From Shinisaurus crocodilurus (Eukaryota; Chordata; Lepidosauria; Squamata; Shinisauridae): 64,000 nucleotides of DNA. The stretch lies in the NCBI GenBank assembly GCA_021292165.1, contig CM037879.1, positions 285,484,272-285,548,271 of the forward strand, in the 5' to 3' direction. The stretch's first letter is position 1, and each line of letters opens with the position of its first letter. The position numbers and the translations under genes are program-made. A model generated the notes under the pieces. That model was not told the origin of the DNA and searched no databases. It saw only the letters and a program-made list of their open reading frames with translations. Positions 1 through 8,855 of this stretch are shown here, piece after piece.

Positions 1-405
1 CTGTTTGGTCTTCCATACATGGGTCAACTTGGAGAATTGCCCCAATATGAGACCAAAGATCGGTTTTTAAAACAGTATATACTTGGGCTGTCGTCTTCTT
101 TATCTTTTCTTAGGAGGAAAGGACTCCTAGCGCAAACGCCACCCCTGGAATTCGCAGTCCACAATATACAACCAGGACAGTGGGTGTTGATCAAATCGTG
201 GAAAGAAGCCAAACTCCAACCGGAGTGGGAGGGGCCTTTCCAAACGCTCCTGAATACAGAAACCGCAGTCCGGACAGCCGAAAAAGGGTGGACTCACTAT
301 ACGCGAGTGAAAGGGCCTGTGGAAGAACCTCCAAACACTAACACTTGGACAGTAATTAAAACACAAACACCCACGAAAATAGTTCTTAAGAAAGTTACCC
401 ATTAG
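1..405 (+). CDS. pol: Retroviral Pol, integrase C-terminal end (partial)
   Basis: The frame is open from base 1 to a TAG stop at 403-405, about 134 residues. It contains the small C-terminal integrase domain that binds DNA, with a 'PGQWVLIKSW' strand and a 'WEGPFQTLL' GPF motif followed by 'GWTHYTRVKG'. This pattern is typical of gamma-type retroviruses. The catalytic core lies upstream of the window. The last 30 or so residues are a Thr/Lys-rich extension. The stop codon is followed at once by the ATG of the next frame, which is in the same phase, so readthrough or reinitiation is formally possible. The protein would act in the viral pre-integration complex. Confidence 0.88.
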   Translation: MFGLPYMGQLGELPQYETKDRFLKQYILGLSSSLSFLRRKGLLAQTPPLEFAVHNIQPGQWVLIKSWKEAKLQPEWEGPFQTLLNTETAVRTAEKGWTHYTRVKGPVEEPPNTNTWTVIKTQTPTKIVLKKVTH

Positions 406-993
406 ATGGACAATACCATAGGGGATTCTGTACCAGGGTGGGATGCGGGACCAGATAACAACCCGGATTGGGATCCAGAGGAAAGATATGCAACAATAGT
501 AGGTCCATTAGTGGACAGCTGGACTACAGGCCCAGGATCATCTGTGATCTGGGAAGAAATCTTGTGCCCATTCTGGGAATTAAGGATAGAGAAAGGGGAC
601 TTAGCGTTACCTAAATTAGGAACTGGGGAGCCAGTTCAGTTTTGGGTCATAAGATACCGACGGGTAGGAACTCAAGGACAGTGGCATGAGTGGTTTTTTC
701 TTAGGAAAATCGGTGTCCGAGAAGTAGAAGGATATGAGTTACAAAACGAATTAGCAGTTCAAAATCGAGGCATTAGGCGTTGGGCCCACCAGGTGATCCA
801 ATTACCCCCACAACTGAATAATTTCCATGAGTTGGAATGTAAGCAGTGTAAGTCAAGATTTGGATCAAATAAGGGAGGACTACTAAATCTGGACGACTCA
901 GACGAGGAACTCCCATACGCAACCTCTGATCCTTGGGAAGGAGAAACAAAGGGGTACATGTATTGTGGAGAAGGACTGTGGGCAGACCTGTAG
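406..993 (+). CDS. Unidentified 195-aa retroviral accessory ORF between pol and env
   Basis: An uninterrupted 195-codon frame starts at the ATG that directly follows the pol stop and ends at TAG 991-993, with TGA next to it. I do not recognise the product. The N-terminus is acidic and rich in Trp, Asp and Pro. The middle has alternating hydrophobic and basic residues ('PVQFWVIRYRR'). The C-terminal third has a CxxC pair ('ELECKQCKSRFG') and an acidic Asp/Glu stretch. No signal peptide or membrane segment is visible. Its place between pol and env is that of vif in lentiviruses, but I see no Vif motif, so only the position is similar. It shares the reading phase of pol, so it could also be a former pol extension now cut off by a stop. 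The open frame is certain; that it is a separate protein is inferred. Confidence 0.6.
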   Translation: MDNTIGDSVPGWDAGPDNNPDWDPEERYATIVGPLVDSWTTGPGSSVIWEEILCPFWELRIEKGDLALPKLGTGEPVQFWVIRYRRVGTQGQWHEWFFLRKIGVREVEGYELQNELAVQNRGIRRWAHQVIQLPPQLNNFHELECKQCKSRFGSNKGGLLNLDDSDEELPYATSDPWEGETKGYMYCGEGLWADL

Positions 994-996
994 TGA

Positions 997-1212
997 ATGG
1001 GAGGGCCAAGTCCACTAGTGCTAGAAACTAGATCCTTACCTGTCCAAATCCAAGGTCAACAAAAGGTGATAATTGTGCAAAAGAAGTCCCGAGGTGGAAG
1101 ACCTCAAATAATAGGAAATATTACTGTAGACATAGGATCCACACCCAGAGAGATCCCTCCAGGGGGAATCCCTTTGTTCCCAGGGTGGAGGATACAATAT
1201 AATGCAAACTAG
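997..1212 (+). CDS. Small 71-aa ORF upstream of env
   Basis: This short open frame begins three bases after the preceding TAG, after a tandem TGA, and stays in the same phase. It encodes 71 residues with many Gly, Pro, Ile and basic residues and ends in a hydrophobic/aromatic stretch ('FPGWRIQYNAN'). No domain, signal peptide or zinc site is visible. It overlaps the next small frame by 11 bases. It could be a separate accessory peptide, an exon of a spliced product, or the tail of the 195-aa frame separated from it by the double stop. Function unknown. Confidence 0.35.
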   Translation: MGGPSPLVLETRSLPVQIQGQQKVIIVQKKSRGGRPQIIGNITVDIGSTPREIPPGGIPLFPGWRIQYNAN

Positions 1213-1339
1213 AGAATTAGTTGTAGCTGAAATAATCCTTGTAATCTTTCTTATTCTTAGTGGGTTAGTAACTATATGTTATATCTATAAACACAAGTTC
1301 TTTGGGGTTTCCGTGTCAAAAGAATTGACAGAGGATTAG
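1202..1339 (+). CDS. Small 45-aa predicted single-pass membrane protein ORF
   Basis: The ATG at 1202 opens a 45-codon frame ending at TAG 1337-1339, 30 bases before the env start. The layout is simple: about nine polar residues, one strongly hydrophobic segment at roughly residues 8-27 ('IILVIFLILSGLVTI'), then a basic juxtamembrane stretch ('YIYKHK') and a short tail ending in acidic residues. That is the topology of a type III or tail-type membrane peptide. The frame is in phase with env but separated from it by TAG and TAA. A splice-acceptor-like tract lies inside it. A small membrane ORF just before env recalls lentiviral Vpu in position only. It may be a real peptide or an untranslated leader. 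Confidence 0.42.
   Translation: MQTRELVVAEIILVIFLILSGLVTICYIYKHKFFGVSVSKELTED
1247..1260 (+). other. Candidate splice acceptor for env mRNA
   Basis: A pyrimidine-rich run (CTTTCTTATTCTTAG) ends in AG at 1259-1260, about 110 bases before the env ATG. Retroviral env is expressed from a singly spliced RNA, so an acceptor is expected here. It has not been tested against alternatives further upstream. Confidence 0.4.
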
Positions 1340-1369
1340 AAACCTTCAGTTCCTTAAAAGATTGTAACC

Positions 1370-3265
1370 ATGACAGCCCGATTAATTTGTATAGGTATAC
1401 TGATATCTCTGGTTGGCAACATCTCCACTACGTTTGTAATAAAAATTAGAGAAAGTAGTCAGACTCAAGTTGTAAAATTCGATTCCTGCAGCTTGTTGAA
1501 ATGTGGAGATTTGAACGCTCAGAGACGGTGGAGTTCCCAAGACAAATATATGTGTGTAGGGACGCCCTGTCGTTGCTGGTCCGAAGTCTTGTGGACCACA
1601 CAATCCCAAGGATGGACGGCAGCGTCTCCTCACTCTAGAATAAAAAGTATGGTTTCAATTCGTAAAGGTCCTACTCGGTCAGATTGTGAAGAGGGGACTT
1701 GCAATCCAGTATGGGTATCCATCGTCCAAACATCTTGGAATGAATATCCCTCTGGTGGCCGGCCAACCAAATTCTCAATAAATCAGACTTCGTTTGGCAT
1801 GGGAATAAGTGTTTCTGGAACTGATCCCGTTGCATGCTGTTTTAGATTAATAGTAGAAAAGTCAGATTCTGACGACCAAACCTTAGAGGCAACTGTCATG
1901 CCCAAAGTTAAAACTTTCCAAGCTCCTCTGAATGATCCGAAGGTAGTGACAGTAGTTGAGATTGAAGATCTGCGCCAAACATTTGAAGTAGAAACAGGGT
2001 ATGGAGACATGAACACCTGGGTTGAATGGGTGAAGTATACTGCTAAAAGTTTGAACAAAAGTAACTGTTATGCCTGTGCATCAGGAAGGCCTGTAGCACA
2101 AGTAATTCCCTTTCCTCTGGGTTGGAGCAAGGACCCCCTGGGAATGAGTTGTATAATAGCTCTGTTCCAGCATAAAGATGCTTGGGGAAATGAGACTTGC
2201 AGGTCTCTATCCCTATTGTTCCCAGCTTTAAAGTCCAAAAGTGAAAGAATGCCTCCGACATTCTCTACTAGGCACGTCAATCACACTGCTTGTTTCTCAC
2301 GACAGGTGGGGGGGTTGGCCAGGCCAATGGGAGAACTGAACACATGTAAGGAGGTATTGGATATCACATTAAGCAATGGGAATTACTCTAACTTGAGAGT
2401 GGCCAGAGCTGACTTATGGTGGTATTGTGGGGGAAAGTCTATAAGGCCAACCTTGCCCGCCAATTGGACTGGGACTTGTGCTATAATACAATTAGCAGTA
2501 CCATTCACCCTGGCCTTCAAAAAGGAAGTTAAACCCGAATGGCATAGTCGGAACAAAAGGAATGTACTAGTTACATCCTTTGATAAAGGGATATATATTG
2601 ATGCCATAGGGGTGCCCCGAGGAGTTCCAGATGAATTTAAAGCCCGAAATCAAATAGCTGCCGGATTTGAGTCTGCTCTCTTTTGGTGGTCAACCATAAA
2701 TAAAAATGTTGATTGGATTAATTACATCTTTTACAATCAACAGAGATTCATAAACTATACCCGAGATGCAATAAAAGGGATAGCGGAGCAATTGGATGCC
2801 ACCAGTCGAATGGCTTGGGAAAATCGGATGGCTTTGGACATGGTTTTAGCAGAAAAAGGTGGCGTCTGTGTAATGTTAGGAGGACAGTGTTGTACCTTCA
2901 TACCCAACAATACTGCTCCTGATGGGACAATAACAAAAGCTCTAGAGGGTCTTAATACCCTGGCAGCGGAACTTGCTGAAAACTCAGGAATAAATACTTC
3001 ATTGACAGGATGGTTAGAAACATGGTTTGGGAAGTGGAAAACCTTAGCAATCTCAATGTTTACTTCCCTGATTGTAGTAGGAGGAGTCTTAGTAGCGTTA
3101 GGATGTTGTATTATCCCTTGTGTCCGAGGACTAACACAAAGACTTATTGAAACCGCCCTATCTAAGAAAATGCCATTGACTCCTCCGGCTTATGATACTA
3201 GTATGATGGTATTAGAAGACGAAACGTCTCCACCATACTATATTAAGATGGAAGAAATTGACTAA
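1370..3265 (+). CDS. env: Retroviral envelope glycoprotein, gamma type, full-length open frame
   Basis: The frame is 631 codons with no interruption, and the ATG sits in a good context (ACCATGA). A hydrophobic signal peptide spans about residues 1-21. The surface subunit has several N-X-S/T sites and a CYAC (CXXC) motif at residues 233-236, which in gamma-type Env makes the SU-TM disulfide. A furin-type site RNKR ends at residue 397. The transmembrane subunit has a heptad region, an immunosuppressive-domain-like stretch before residue 500, and CX6CC at residues 500-508. A membrane anchor lies at about 560-590, followed by a cytoplasmic tail with tyrosine motifs. The length fits a full gamma-type Env. 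Reptile genomes can keep such genes intact by chance, by youth or by host use, and the sequence alone does not say which. Confidence 0.93.
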   Translation: MTARLICIGILISLVGNISTTFVIKIRESSQTQVVKFDSCSLLKCGDLNAQRRWSSQDKYMCVGTPCRCWSEVLWTTQSQGWTAASPHSRIKSMVSIRKGPTRSDCEEGTCNPVWVSIVQTSWNEYPSGGRPTKFSINQTSFGMGISVSGTDPVACCFRLIVEKSDSDDQTLEATVMPKVKTFQAPLNDPKVVTVVEIEDLRQTFEVETGYGDMNTWVEWVKYTAKSLNKSNCYACASGRPVAQVIPFPLGWSKDPLGMSCIIALFQHKDAWGNETCRSLSLLFPALKSKSERMPPTFSTRHVNHTACFSRQVGGLARPMGELNTCKEVLDITLSNGNYSNLRVARADLWWYCGGKSIRPTLPANWTGTCAIIQLAVPFTLAFKKEVKPEWHSRNKRNVLVTSFDKGIYIDAIGVPRGVPDEFKARNQIAAGFESALFWWSTINKNVDWINYIFYNQQRFINYTRDAIKGIAEQLDATSRMAWENRMALDMVLAEKGGVCVMLGGQCCTFIPNNTAPDGTITKALEGLNTLAAELAENSGINTSLTGWLETWFGKWKTLAISMFTSLIVVGGVLVALGCCIIPCVRGLTQRLIETALSKKMPLTPPAYDTSMMVLEDETSPPYYIKMEEID

Positions 3266-3286
3266 AGTGTTGGAAAAGAAAAGAGT

Positions 3287-3307
3287 AAAAAGAAAAAAAA
3301 GGAGGGA
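3287..3307 (+). promoter_or_regulatory. Polypurine tract
   Basis: A run of A and G (ending AAAAAGGAGGGA) lies between the env stop and the LTR and is followed by a single T and the LTR TG. This is the usual plus-strand primer site of retroviral reverse transcription. Confidence 0.85.
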
Positions 3308-3820
3308 TTGTAAGAATTATAGAAAGTTTCTTTCCCAAATTATATTAAATAAAATAAAATACAGAAATTAAAAGAAGCCAGAGAACTCACCCCGAATGGG
3401 GGCCCCAGTCTAGTGATAAATGAGGCCTAAAATATGTAAGGAACTCAATGCCAGGGTCATAAGGATGGCATGGGATTAGTAAATGATAAATATGCTTAGA
3501 TAGGGATGACATTGAATAAGTAGGTAACAGATAAATGAAGAATCCTCCCTTTCTGGAAACACAGACCAGGCATAAAAATGTGTCAAAAGAAGAGGTGTCT
3601 GCTGATGGGAGAGCAAGAGGTCAAAGTTACAATGTAGTTAAGGAATGTGTGGAAGAGCCAATAGGAAATTAGAGTAACAGGATGCCACACAACAAGAGGA
3701 GGGTCGGTAAACAGGGGCGGGGAATAATGTATTCGGTTTAGGCGGTCGGGATAGGCTGTAAACCTCAAAGTACCCAGCCAATGGGGGAATGAGGGAGGAA
3801 CCCTGCGGCCGGGCATAGGG

Positions 3821-3827
3821 AATAAAA
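3821..3827 (+). promoter_or_regulatory. LTR TATA-like box
   Basis: AATAAAAAC lies about 70 bases upstream of the LTR polyadenylation signal, at the usual place for a retroviral promoter. A GC-rich stretch precedes it. Confidence 0.5.
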
Positions 3828-3893
3828 ACACGCTGCTTGAATGTTAAGGTGTGCCTACCTGCATAGCGCACCCACTCTTGCAAGACTGTATTC

Positions 3894-3899
3894 AATAAA
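3894..3899 (+). terminator. LTR polyadenylation signal
   Basis: AATAAA is followed by AGTGCTTTGC and a T-rich stretch, which fits an R-region polyadenylation site. Confidence 0.7.
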
Positions 3900-3977
3900 A
3901 AGTGCTTTGCTTTCACCAATTTTCTTGTCCAGAGAACTATTTCTTTTTACAGGACTTGAACAAAGTCACTTCTAACA

Positions 3978-4203
3978 GTAGGGAAAAATGATTTTGTATT
4001 AGAATGAGAGTAGTTAGGATATAATCAATGTATTAGTTAGAAAAATGCTGTGAAAACAGAAGGTTTTGCGTTTTGTGACGGTCTTTCGCGGCGGGAGTGT
4101 ACGTAATTTAGTAGTATGGTGATTTTTAATAAAAAAACATTGCCTAAAAAAAAACATTGCCCAAGCCTTAACCTAAACCTAAACCTTAATCTAAACCTAA
4201 ACC
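3978..4203 (+). mobile_element. 3' end of a first array element copy (copy 0)
   Basis: This segment aligns by eye with the last 200 or so bases of copies A and B. Shared blocks are 'TGTATTAG' spacers, 'GTAGTATG', AATAAA at 4128-4133, a run like CATTCCTAAAAA, and the (CCTAAA)n tail. The body of this copy is missing because the retroviral LTR replaces it at 3977; the rest may lie beyond the provirus, outside the window. Confidence 0.8.
4161..4203 (+). repeat. Telomere-like (CCTAAA)n junction between copy 0 and copy A
   Basis: The tract has several CCTAAA and CCTTAA/TCTAAA variants and ends exactly where copy A starts with TTTGACTCT. The unit differs by one base from the vertebrate telomeric C-strand CCCTAA. 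Confidence 0.85.
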
Positions 4204-4837
4204 TTTGACTCTGAGGGTGGAGGTTGTGTGCCAGGAGAGCTCCTCAGAGACGTTGGAAAAAACGATTTCTACTGGGGAATCCAGTCAGTATGCCGGGACC
4301 CCAACATCAGGGGTTGCTGGAATAGACAGTCAGGCATCCCTGGGTGCAAGAATGGAACCCCGAACTCGATGGGTTCACTCAACAAACTTAGAAGAAGAAG
4401 GTCCCCGCAGGAATGGCAGAGACTGCAAAGCGAAAGTGCAGCAGAAAATGGCTGCTGTTGCTGCTGCTGAAAAGGTAGGCCTCAGTTTGACATAGGCCCA
4501 AGGGAATCCAAGCTCCATGGGGCATGAGGAAATGGTGGAACCTCATGGGGGAAGCAGCCCACAAGAAGGGGGAGCCCGGGGGGACCCCTAAACCAAAAGG
4601 AGGCAGAATCTAGAAGAAAAAGCCCCCACCCCATGGGTGGAAACTTTGAAACAGTACAGACAGAGGGCCCTGGAGCAAAGGCAGCACAGGCAGGCAGAGA
4701 ATCAACACAGAAAACAAGCAAGACTGCTTTGCAGACTCAGACAGAGGGAGAGACAAGCAAACACTGCTCCACTCTAAAGGAACCAAGTTTTGTAGAGGGG
4801 CCAGGGATGCAACCCCCAGCACAAAAGCAAAGAAAGA
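4204..4837 (+). other. 5' leader of copy A
   Basis: The leader is conserved with copy B (for example 'ACATCAGGGGTTGCTGGA' and 'CAGGCATCCCTGG'), so it belongs to the element. It contains short open frames but none that agrees between the copies. A possible donor (AAAG|GTAGGCC) occurs near 4470 and its equivalent near 9148 in copy B. I see no promoter motif I can name. Confidence 0.5.
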
Positions 4838-7800
4838 TTGAGGCTTGTCTGGAATGTTATGTATATCACAGGAGGCTGTAAAATGGGAGAGAGGCTAAAG
4901 AAATTGGTTAACCAAACACATTCCTTATTTTTGGATTGTATGCATGGCATGGAAAAAAAGGAATATGGACTAGAAAACCACAGAAAGGAAAAAATAAAGA
5001 TCTTAAGAAAATTAAGGGACCTGGAAAAACAGTTTGATGTTGTTGTCCAGAAAGCATTACTGGAAAGTCAGCCTGGAAAGATGTGTAGGGAAGGAGAAAG
5101 CAAAGGAAAATCTCCTTCAAGAGAATTTGAATTGCAAGTTGAGGAGGCAGGGGAACAAAGGGATCGCTCCCCTATTAAACCAAATGTAAATATGGTAGAC
5201 GACAAGACAGTAAGAAAACAGAGCTCTTTGGCTAAAGAGAATTTAGGGGGACTGTGGGAGCAAACTGTAAAAAACATAAATCTAGTTCCAGACTTTGCAC
5301 AACCGGACACTGCACAATCAATCATGGAGGTGCAACGGGATCGAGTACCAGAAAGCGCCCCACAAACAGTAGACAAACAACAAAATGAAAACAAAACAAA
5401 AAAGAAATTACTAGATTACTTTTTGGCAAGCTCAGATTCCTCTCTGGACGAACAATCTGATGACGAAAGGGGCAGTAGACGGAGTGGTGAAGAACAGGAG
5501 GAGGAGGAGGAGGAGGAGGAAACATTGGTGGGGCAGACAGAGTTTGAATTTCTAAAAGAACATTTTGGAACGGACTTCGCTCTAGGGAACATAGGATTAT
5601 GGTGAAGTGGACAGAACTCCTCCACAAACCGATGGCGGAAATTCAGGACATTATTCTACCGGCGGAATTTGAGAAGCAGGATATGCTGAAATTATGGGGC
5701 TATATCGTGGCGCGAATAGCCTTACCTAGAGTACCGATGTACAATTTGAAGGAATACAGCCAGCAAAAGATATGGGGATTCTTTAATCAGACTTTTGAAC
5801 CGCTTAGGGATGTGTTACCGGGGCTGTGGAGCAAGTTGTCGCACCAACAGCTCTGCTTTATGAGATCCTTGGCAGTAGACACCTTCCACAAGATTTTGGT
5901 GGGAAGAAAACCGAGAAAGTAGGCGGAAGCGTACCCGGAATGGCTGGAAGAAGCAAATCTCATTAAGACTTTCCAGGACATGCATAGAAACTGGCTCGTC
6001 GCTCCGAAAGATGCGGAGGTCTTATTCCTCGCAAAAGTCGACGACAATTCATCATCTGTATCCAACGAGGATTTTGCGGAATGGATGCAGAAAATTATAG
6101 AACTGATACGACGAAGGATAAAAATCATCAAGCAGCGACGAGAAGAACTGTGTGAGGGACGACCGGAACGAGGACCGGAACGAGGACAGATTTTGCCTAA
6201 AACTGGAACCTCTGGACACCGCGTCGGGCCCTGGAAAACGGCAGCTGCGACATCAGGACGAACTGGAGTAGAGGAGGTGGACAAAGTGGAAATTGAGAGA
6301 CTGAGTTCCGTCCGGCCTGGGATAGTTCCTCAGAAAATTGGTGAGATATCGGGGAGGGGGATGGCGATGTCTACACGGGAGGGAGAGAATGAGGTAGGAG
6401 CTCAGCTCTTTAAAACCCCAGAAAGACCTTCTCTAGCAATGAGCTCAGATAAAAGAGGGAACCGAGAGGTAGACAGTAACAGCTCTGATGGGGAAATGGT
6501 TTTGGACAATTTAAAGAAAAGGGCCCAGAAAGGGCTCAGACAGATTGTACCACAGGAGCAGTTTCACGCAGACTTGGGGGCGGGGGCAAGGCCAAAACAA
6601 GGACATCGACGGACTGATGACATGGATAAAGTGATGGACACTGATGTGGATAGTGATATGGGGATCGCACCACATACATCGACACCACAGAAGGGTGATG
6701 GACCACGGGCCCAGGTGGGGGGGAACGAGGAACTAAATCGACCGCGGTCTTACGCCACGATAGCCAGACCGAAGGAAAGACGGGAGGTGTTAGGGGGTGA
6801 GCCATGGGATTTGTTGGCCTCCCGGGGTGTTAATGAAGAGGAGGAAGAGTATCTGGGACAAATCATAGAGGATCTTCCAGAGAACAGGGACCCGAGAAGA
6901 CGGTACGTCGTAAGGTTCTGATATACGGGGACCGAATCCGACGTGGATACCAGGGAATTTTTGACAAAGATCCTGCTAGTTGAGACTTTAAATATCGATA
7001 GAAACGACGTGCTGGCTATCATCCAACTACCAGGATCTCAGGAAACAGACATTTGTCTAACCTCCGAACGGGCATATAGAAAATTCTGGTCAGACTGTAA
7101 GGAGGCTCAGAGAGCGAATCCCTCTCTCTTAGGGAAGTTCACAGTAGTTCCGTTATTCCAAGGGGACACGAAGGTGCTGACCATCGCCTTCCGGACTACG
7201 ACCATTCCGGAGGAGGATGTCACCCTTTGGGTCTCCCGGTATGCGAATATTCTTATGGGCCCTGAAAAAAAGAAAGACAAATATGGTTTCTGGACGGGGG
7301 AATATTGATTGGTAGTCTCTTTCAAATCGACACAGGGAGACCACAATGAAGGGAAGATACCAAAGTACTTCTTCCTAGGTTCGGAAAGAGGTATCACGAG
7401 GTACAGTGGCCAGCCGGCGGCATGTTTCCAATGCGGAGGATGATACAGCCACCGCAGGAGAAACTGCACAACCCCCCTCTGTTCTAAGTGTGGTATCAGA
7501 GGACATTCGACGGTATCCTGTCATAGGAGCATCAGATGTAACCTCTGCGAAGAATTGGGTCACACGTATTTTTGGTGCCCTAAATCACAGTACAATGCAG
7601 AAGATACAGGCAGGTGGGAGAAAGCAGCTAGAATAGCAAAAATGGGAAAAGAGAGGGCAGAAGCACAAGAATGGAAAAGAGCAGAAGATGTGAGACAGAG
7701 GGCTAGGCGAGGGCAGGGGGAGACTTTGGAAACTGAAGTAGATCAGGAACAAGGAGTCACGACAGGTGGTAAATGGAGGAGAGATGGCGGAGAAAGGTCA

Positions 7801-8539
7801 GATGAGTGGATCACGGTACAAAGGAAAGTGGGTAAACCTAATCCAAAACTTGGGAGTACAAAAGGGATAACCATGCAAAGCCCGCTCCTGACTAAGAATA
7901 AATTTGTAATATTAGAGGAAGAAATGGAAGGGGAAACAACTGATCAAGAAACTCATAATACTTCAGAACAGAATAAGGAATCACATCAAGAAGAAATCAT
8001 GGACTTGGGCAGCAGTAGGCAAAAAGAGGAGATAGATCAGGCGGGGGAGGAGGGCCTGAGAGTGAAGGAGCAGAGAGTGAAGGAGCAGAGAAGAAGAGTG
8101 AAAAAAACAAAGGAAGGGAGAGGTGGAGACAGTAAGCGGAGAGGAGGGAGGTGATCTTTAGGTACAAAATATGAGACTGGAACAGACTTTGGTGACCATT
8201 GGTAGAGACGAGTCCAGATTTGTGGGGTCTGAAGATAGAATTATGACACAAAATAACGAGAGAGAACAGGAGGAACTGGGGGAAACAAAGAAGACAGAAA
8301 TTCCTCTTGCACAAGCCCCTTTAGTTCCATACCCGCCCTCTCCCAAGCATCCACTGCCCTCTTTCCCCTCTCCTCTCCTTTCCTCTCTCTCCTCTTTCCT
8401 TTCCTCTCCACTCCTCTCTTCTTTCCTCCCCTCTCCTCTTTCTCCTCCTTCTCCAGCGAGTAAGACTACACCTCAAACTTCACATGAGGGGGTAGACAAG
8501 ATGGAGGTCCCACCAGGGCACAAAGATGCAGGTGTTTAG
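4838..8539 (+). pseudogene. Copy A ORF1-like protein, interrupted
   Basis: The coding region runs in pieces: 4838-5605, 5599-5922, 5923-6921, 6922-7308, about 7310-7623, 7555-8154 and 8171-8539. In order it encodes a Lys/Glu coiled coil (about 4900-5060), an acidic Ser/Asp/Glu stretch (5415-5530), an unrecognised helical domain (5600-6160), a low-complexity charged linker, an RRM-like region (6850-7308), CCHC knuckles (7423-7467, 7480-7521, 7537-7578) and a charged tail. Stops at 6919 and 7306 replace CGA codons of copy B with TGA, as expected from CpG decay. The stop near 5920 replaces a sense codon, and knuckle 1 has a TGA insertion. Knuckle 2 is complete here. A deletion of about 60 bases relative to copy B lies near 5585. 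The protein would bind RNA in a retroelement particle. Confidence 0.75.
8336..8455 (+). repeat. Expanded polypyrimidine tract in copy A
   Basis: About 120 bases of almost pure C and T (TCCTCTCC-type units) occupy the coding/3' end of copy A. The matching place in copy B (about 13290-13345) is much shorter, so the tract expanded or contracted after the copies separated. The frame stays open through it. Confidence 0.8.
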
Positions 8540-8855
8540 AGAACTGTGGTTCGAACTGTGGTTTGCGCTAAGGCGAAATGGACAACGAAACAAAAAAGGA
8601 AATGTAGAGTGATATGGTTATATAGAGCTATATAATAAAAATGTTATTAAAAAGTTATAAAAAGTTACAAAGTGTAAAGTAGAAGAATTAAAAATGTATT
8701 AGAGAAAAGGTACCGGTAGTTAGAAAAACAAATGTATTAGTGAATGGAAATGGAGTGCCGTTTGTAACGCGTTTTCGCGCTCGGTTGTAAATATATTGAA
8801 ACTGTAGTATGATATTTATAAATAAAAACTCATTCCTAAAAAAACCCACCTCATT

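Larger units (their letters stand above)
1..3977 (+). mobile_element. Endogenous retrovirus, 3' half (pol end to 3' LTR)
   Basis: The sequence shows, in order, the C-terminal end of an integrase, three short open frames, a complete env, a polypurine tract and an LTR that starts TGTAAGAA and ends TTCTAACA (an imperfect inverted repeat). The 5' LTR, gag and most of pol lie outside the window, so the 5' target duplication cannot be checked. Every frame from pol to env is open, which suggests a fairly young insertion. The env has a CX6CC motif and the integrase tail has a GPF-type domain, as known for gamma-type (class I) retroviruses. Accessory frames between pol and env are unusual for that group. 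The LTR edge lies in the 3' tail of a tandem retroelement copy. Confidence 0.93.
3309..3977 (+). repeat. 3' LTR of the endogenous retrovirus
   Basis: The LTR is about 669 bp. Its start TGTAAGAA and end TTCTAACA form an inverted repeat matching at 7 of 8 positions. A TATA-like box (3821) and an AATAAA (3894) are spaced as expected for U3, R and U5. The following base run (GTAGGG) belongs to the tail of the array element. Only one LTR is in view, so LTR-LTR divergence cannot be measured here. Confidence 0.88.
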
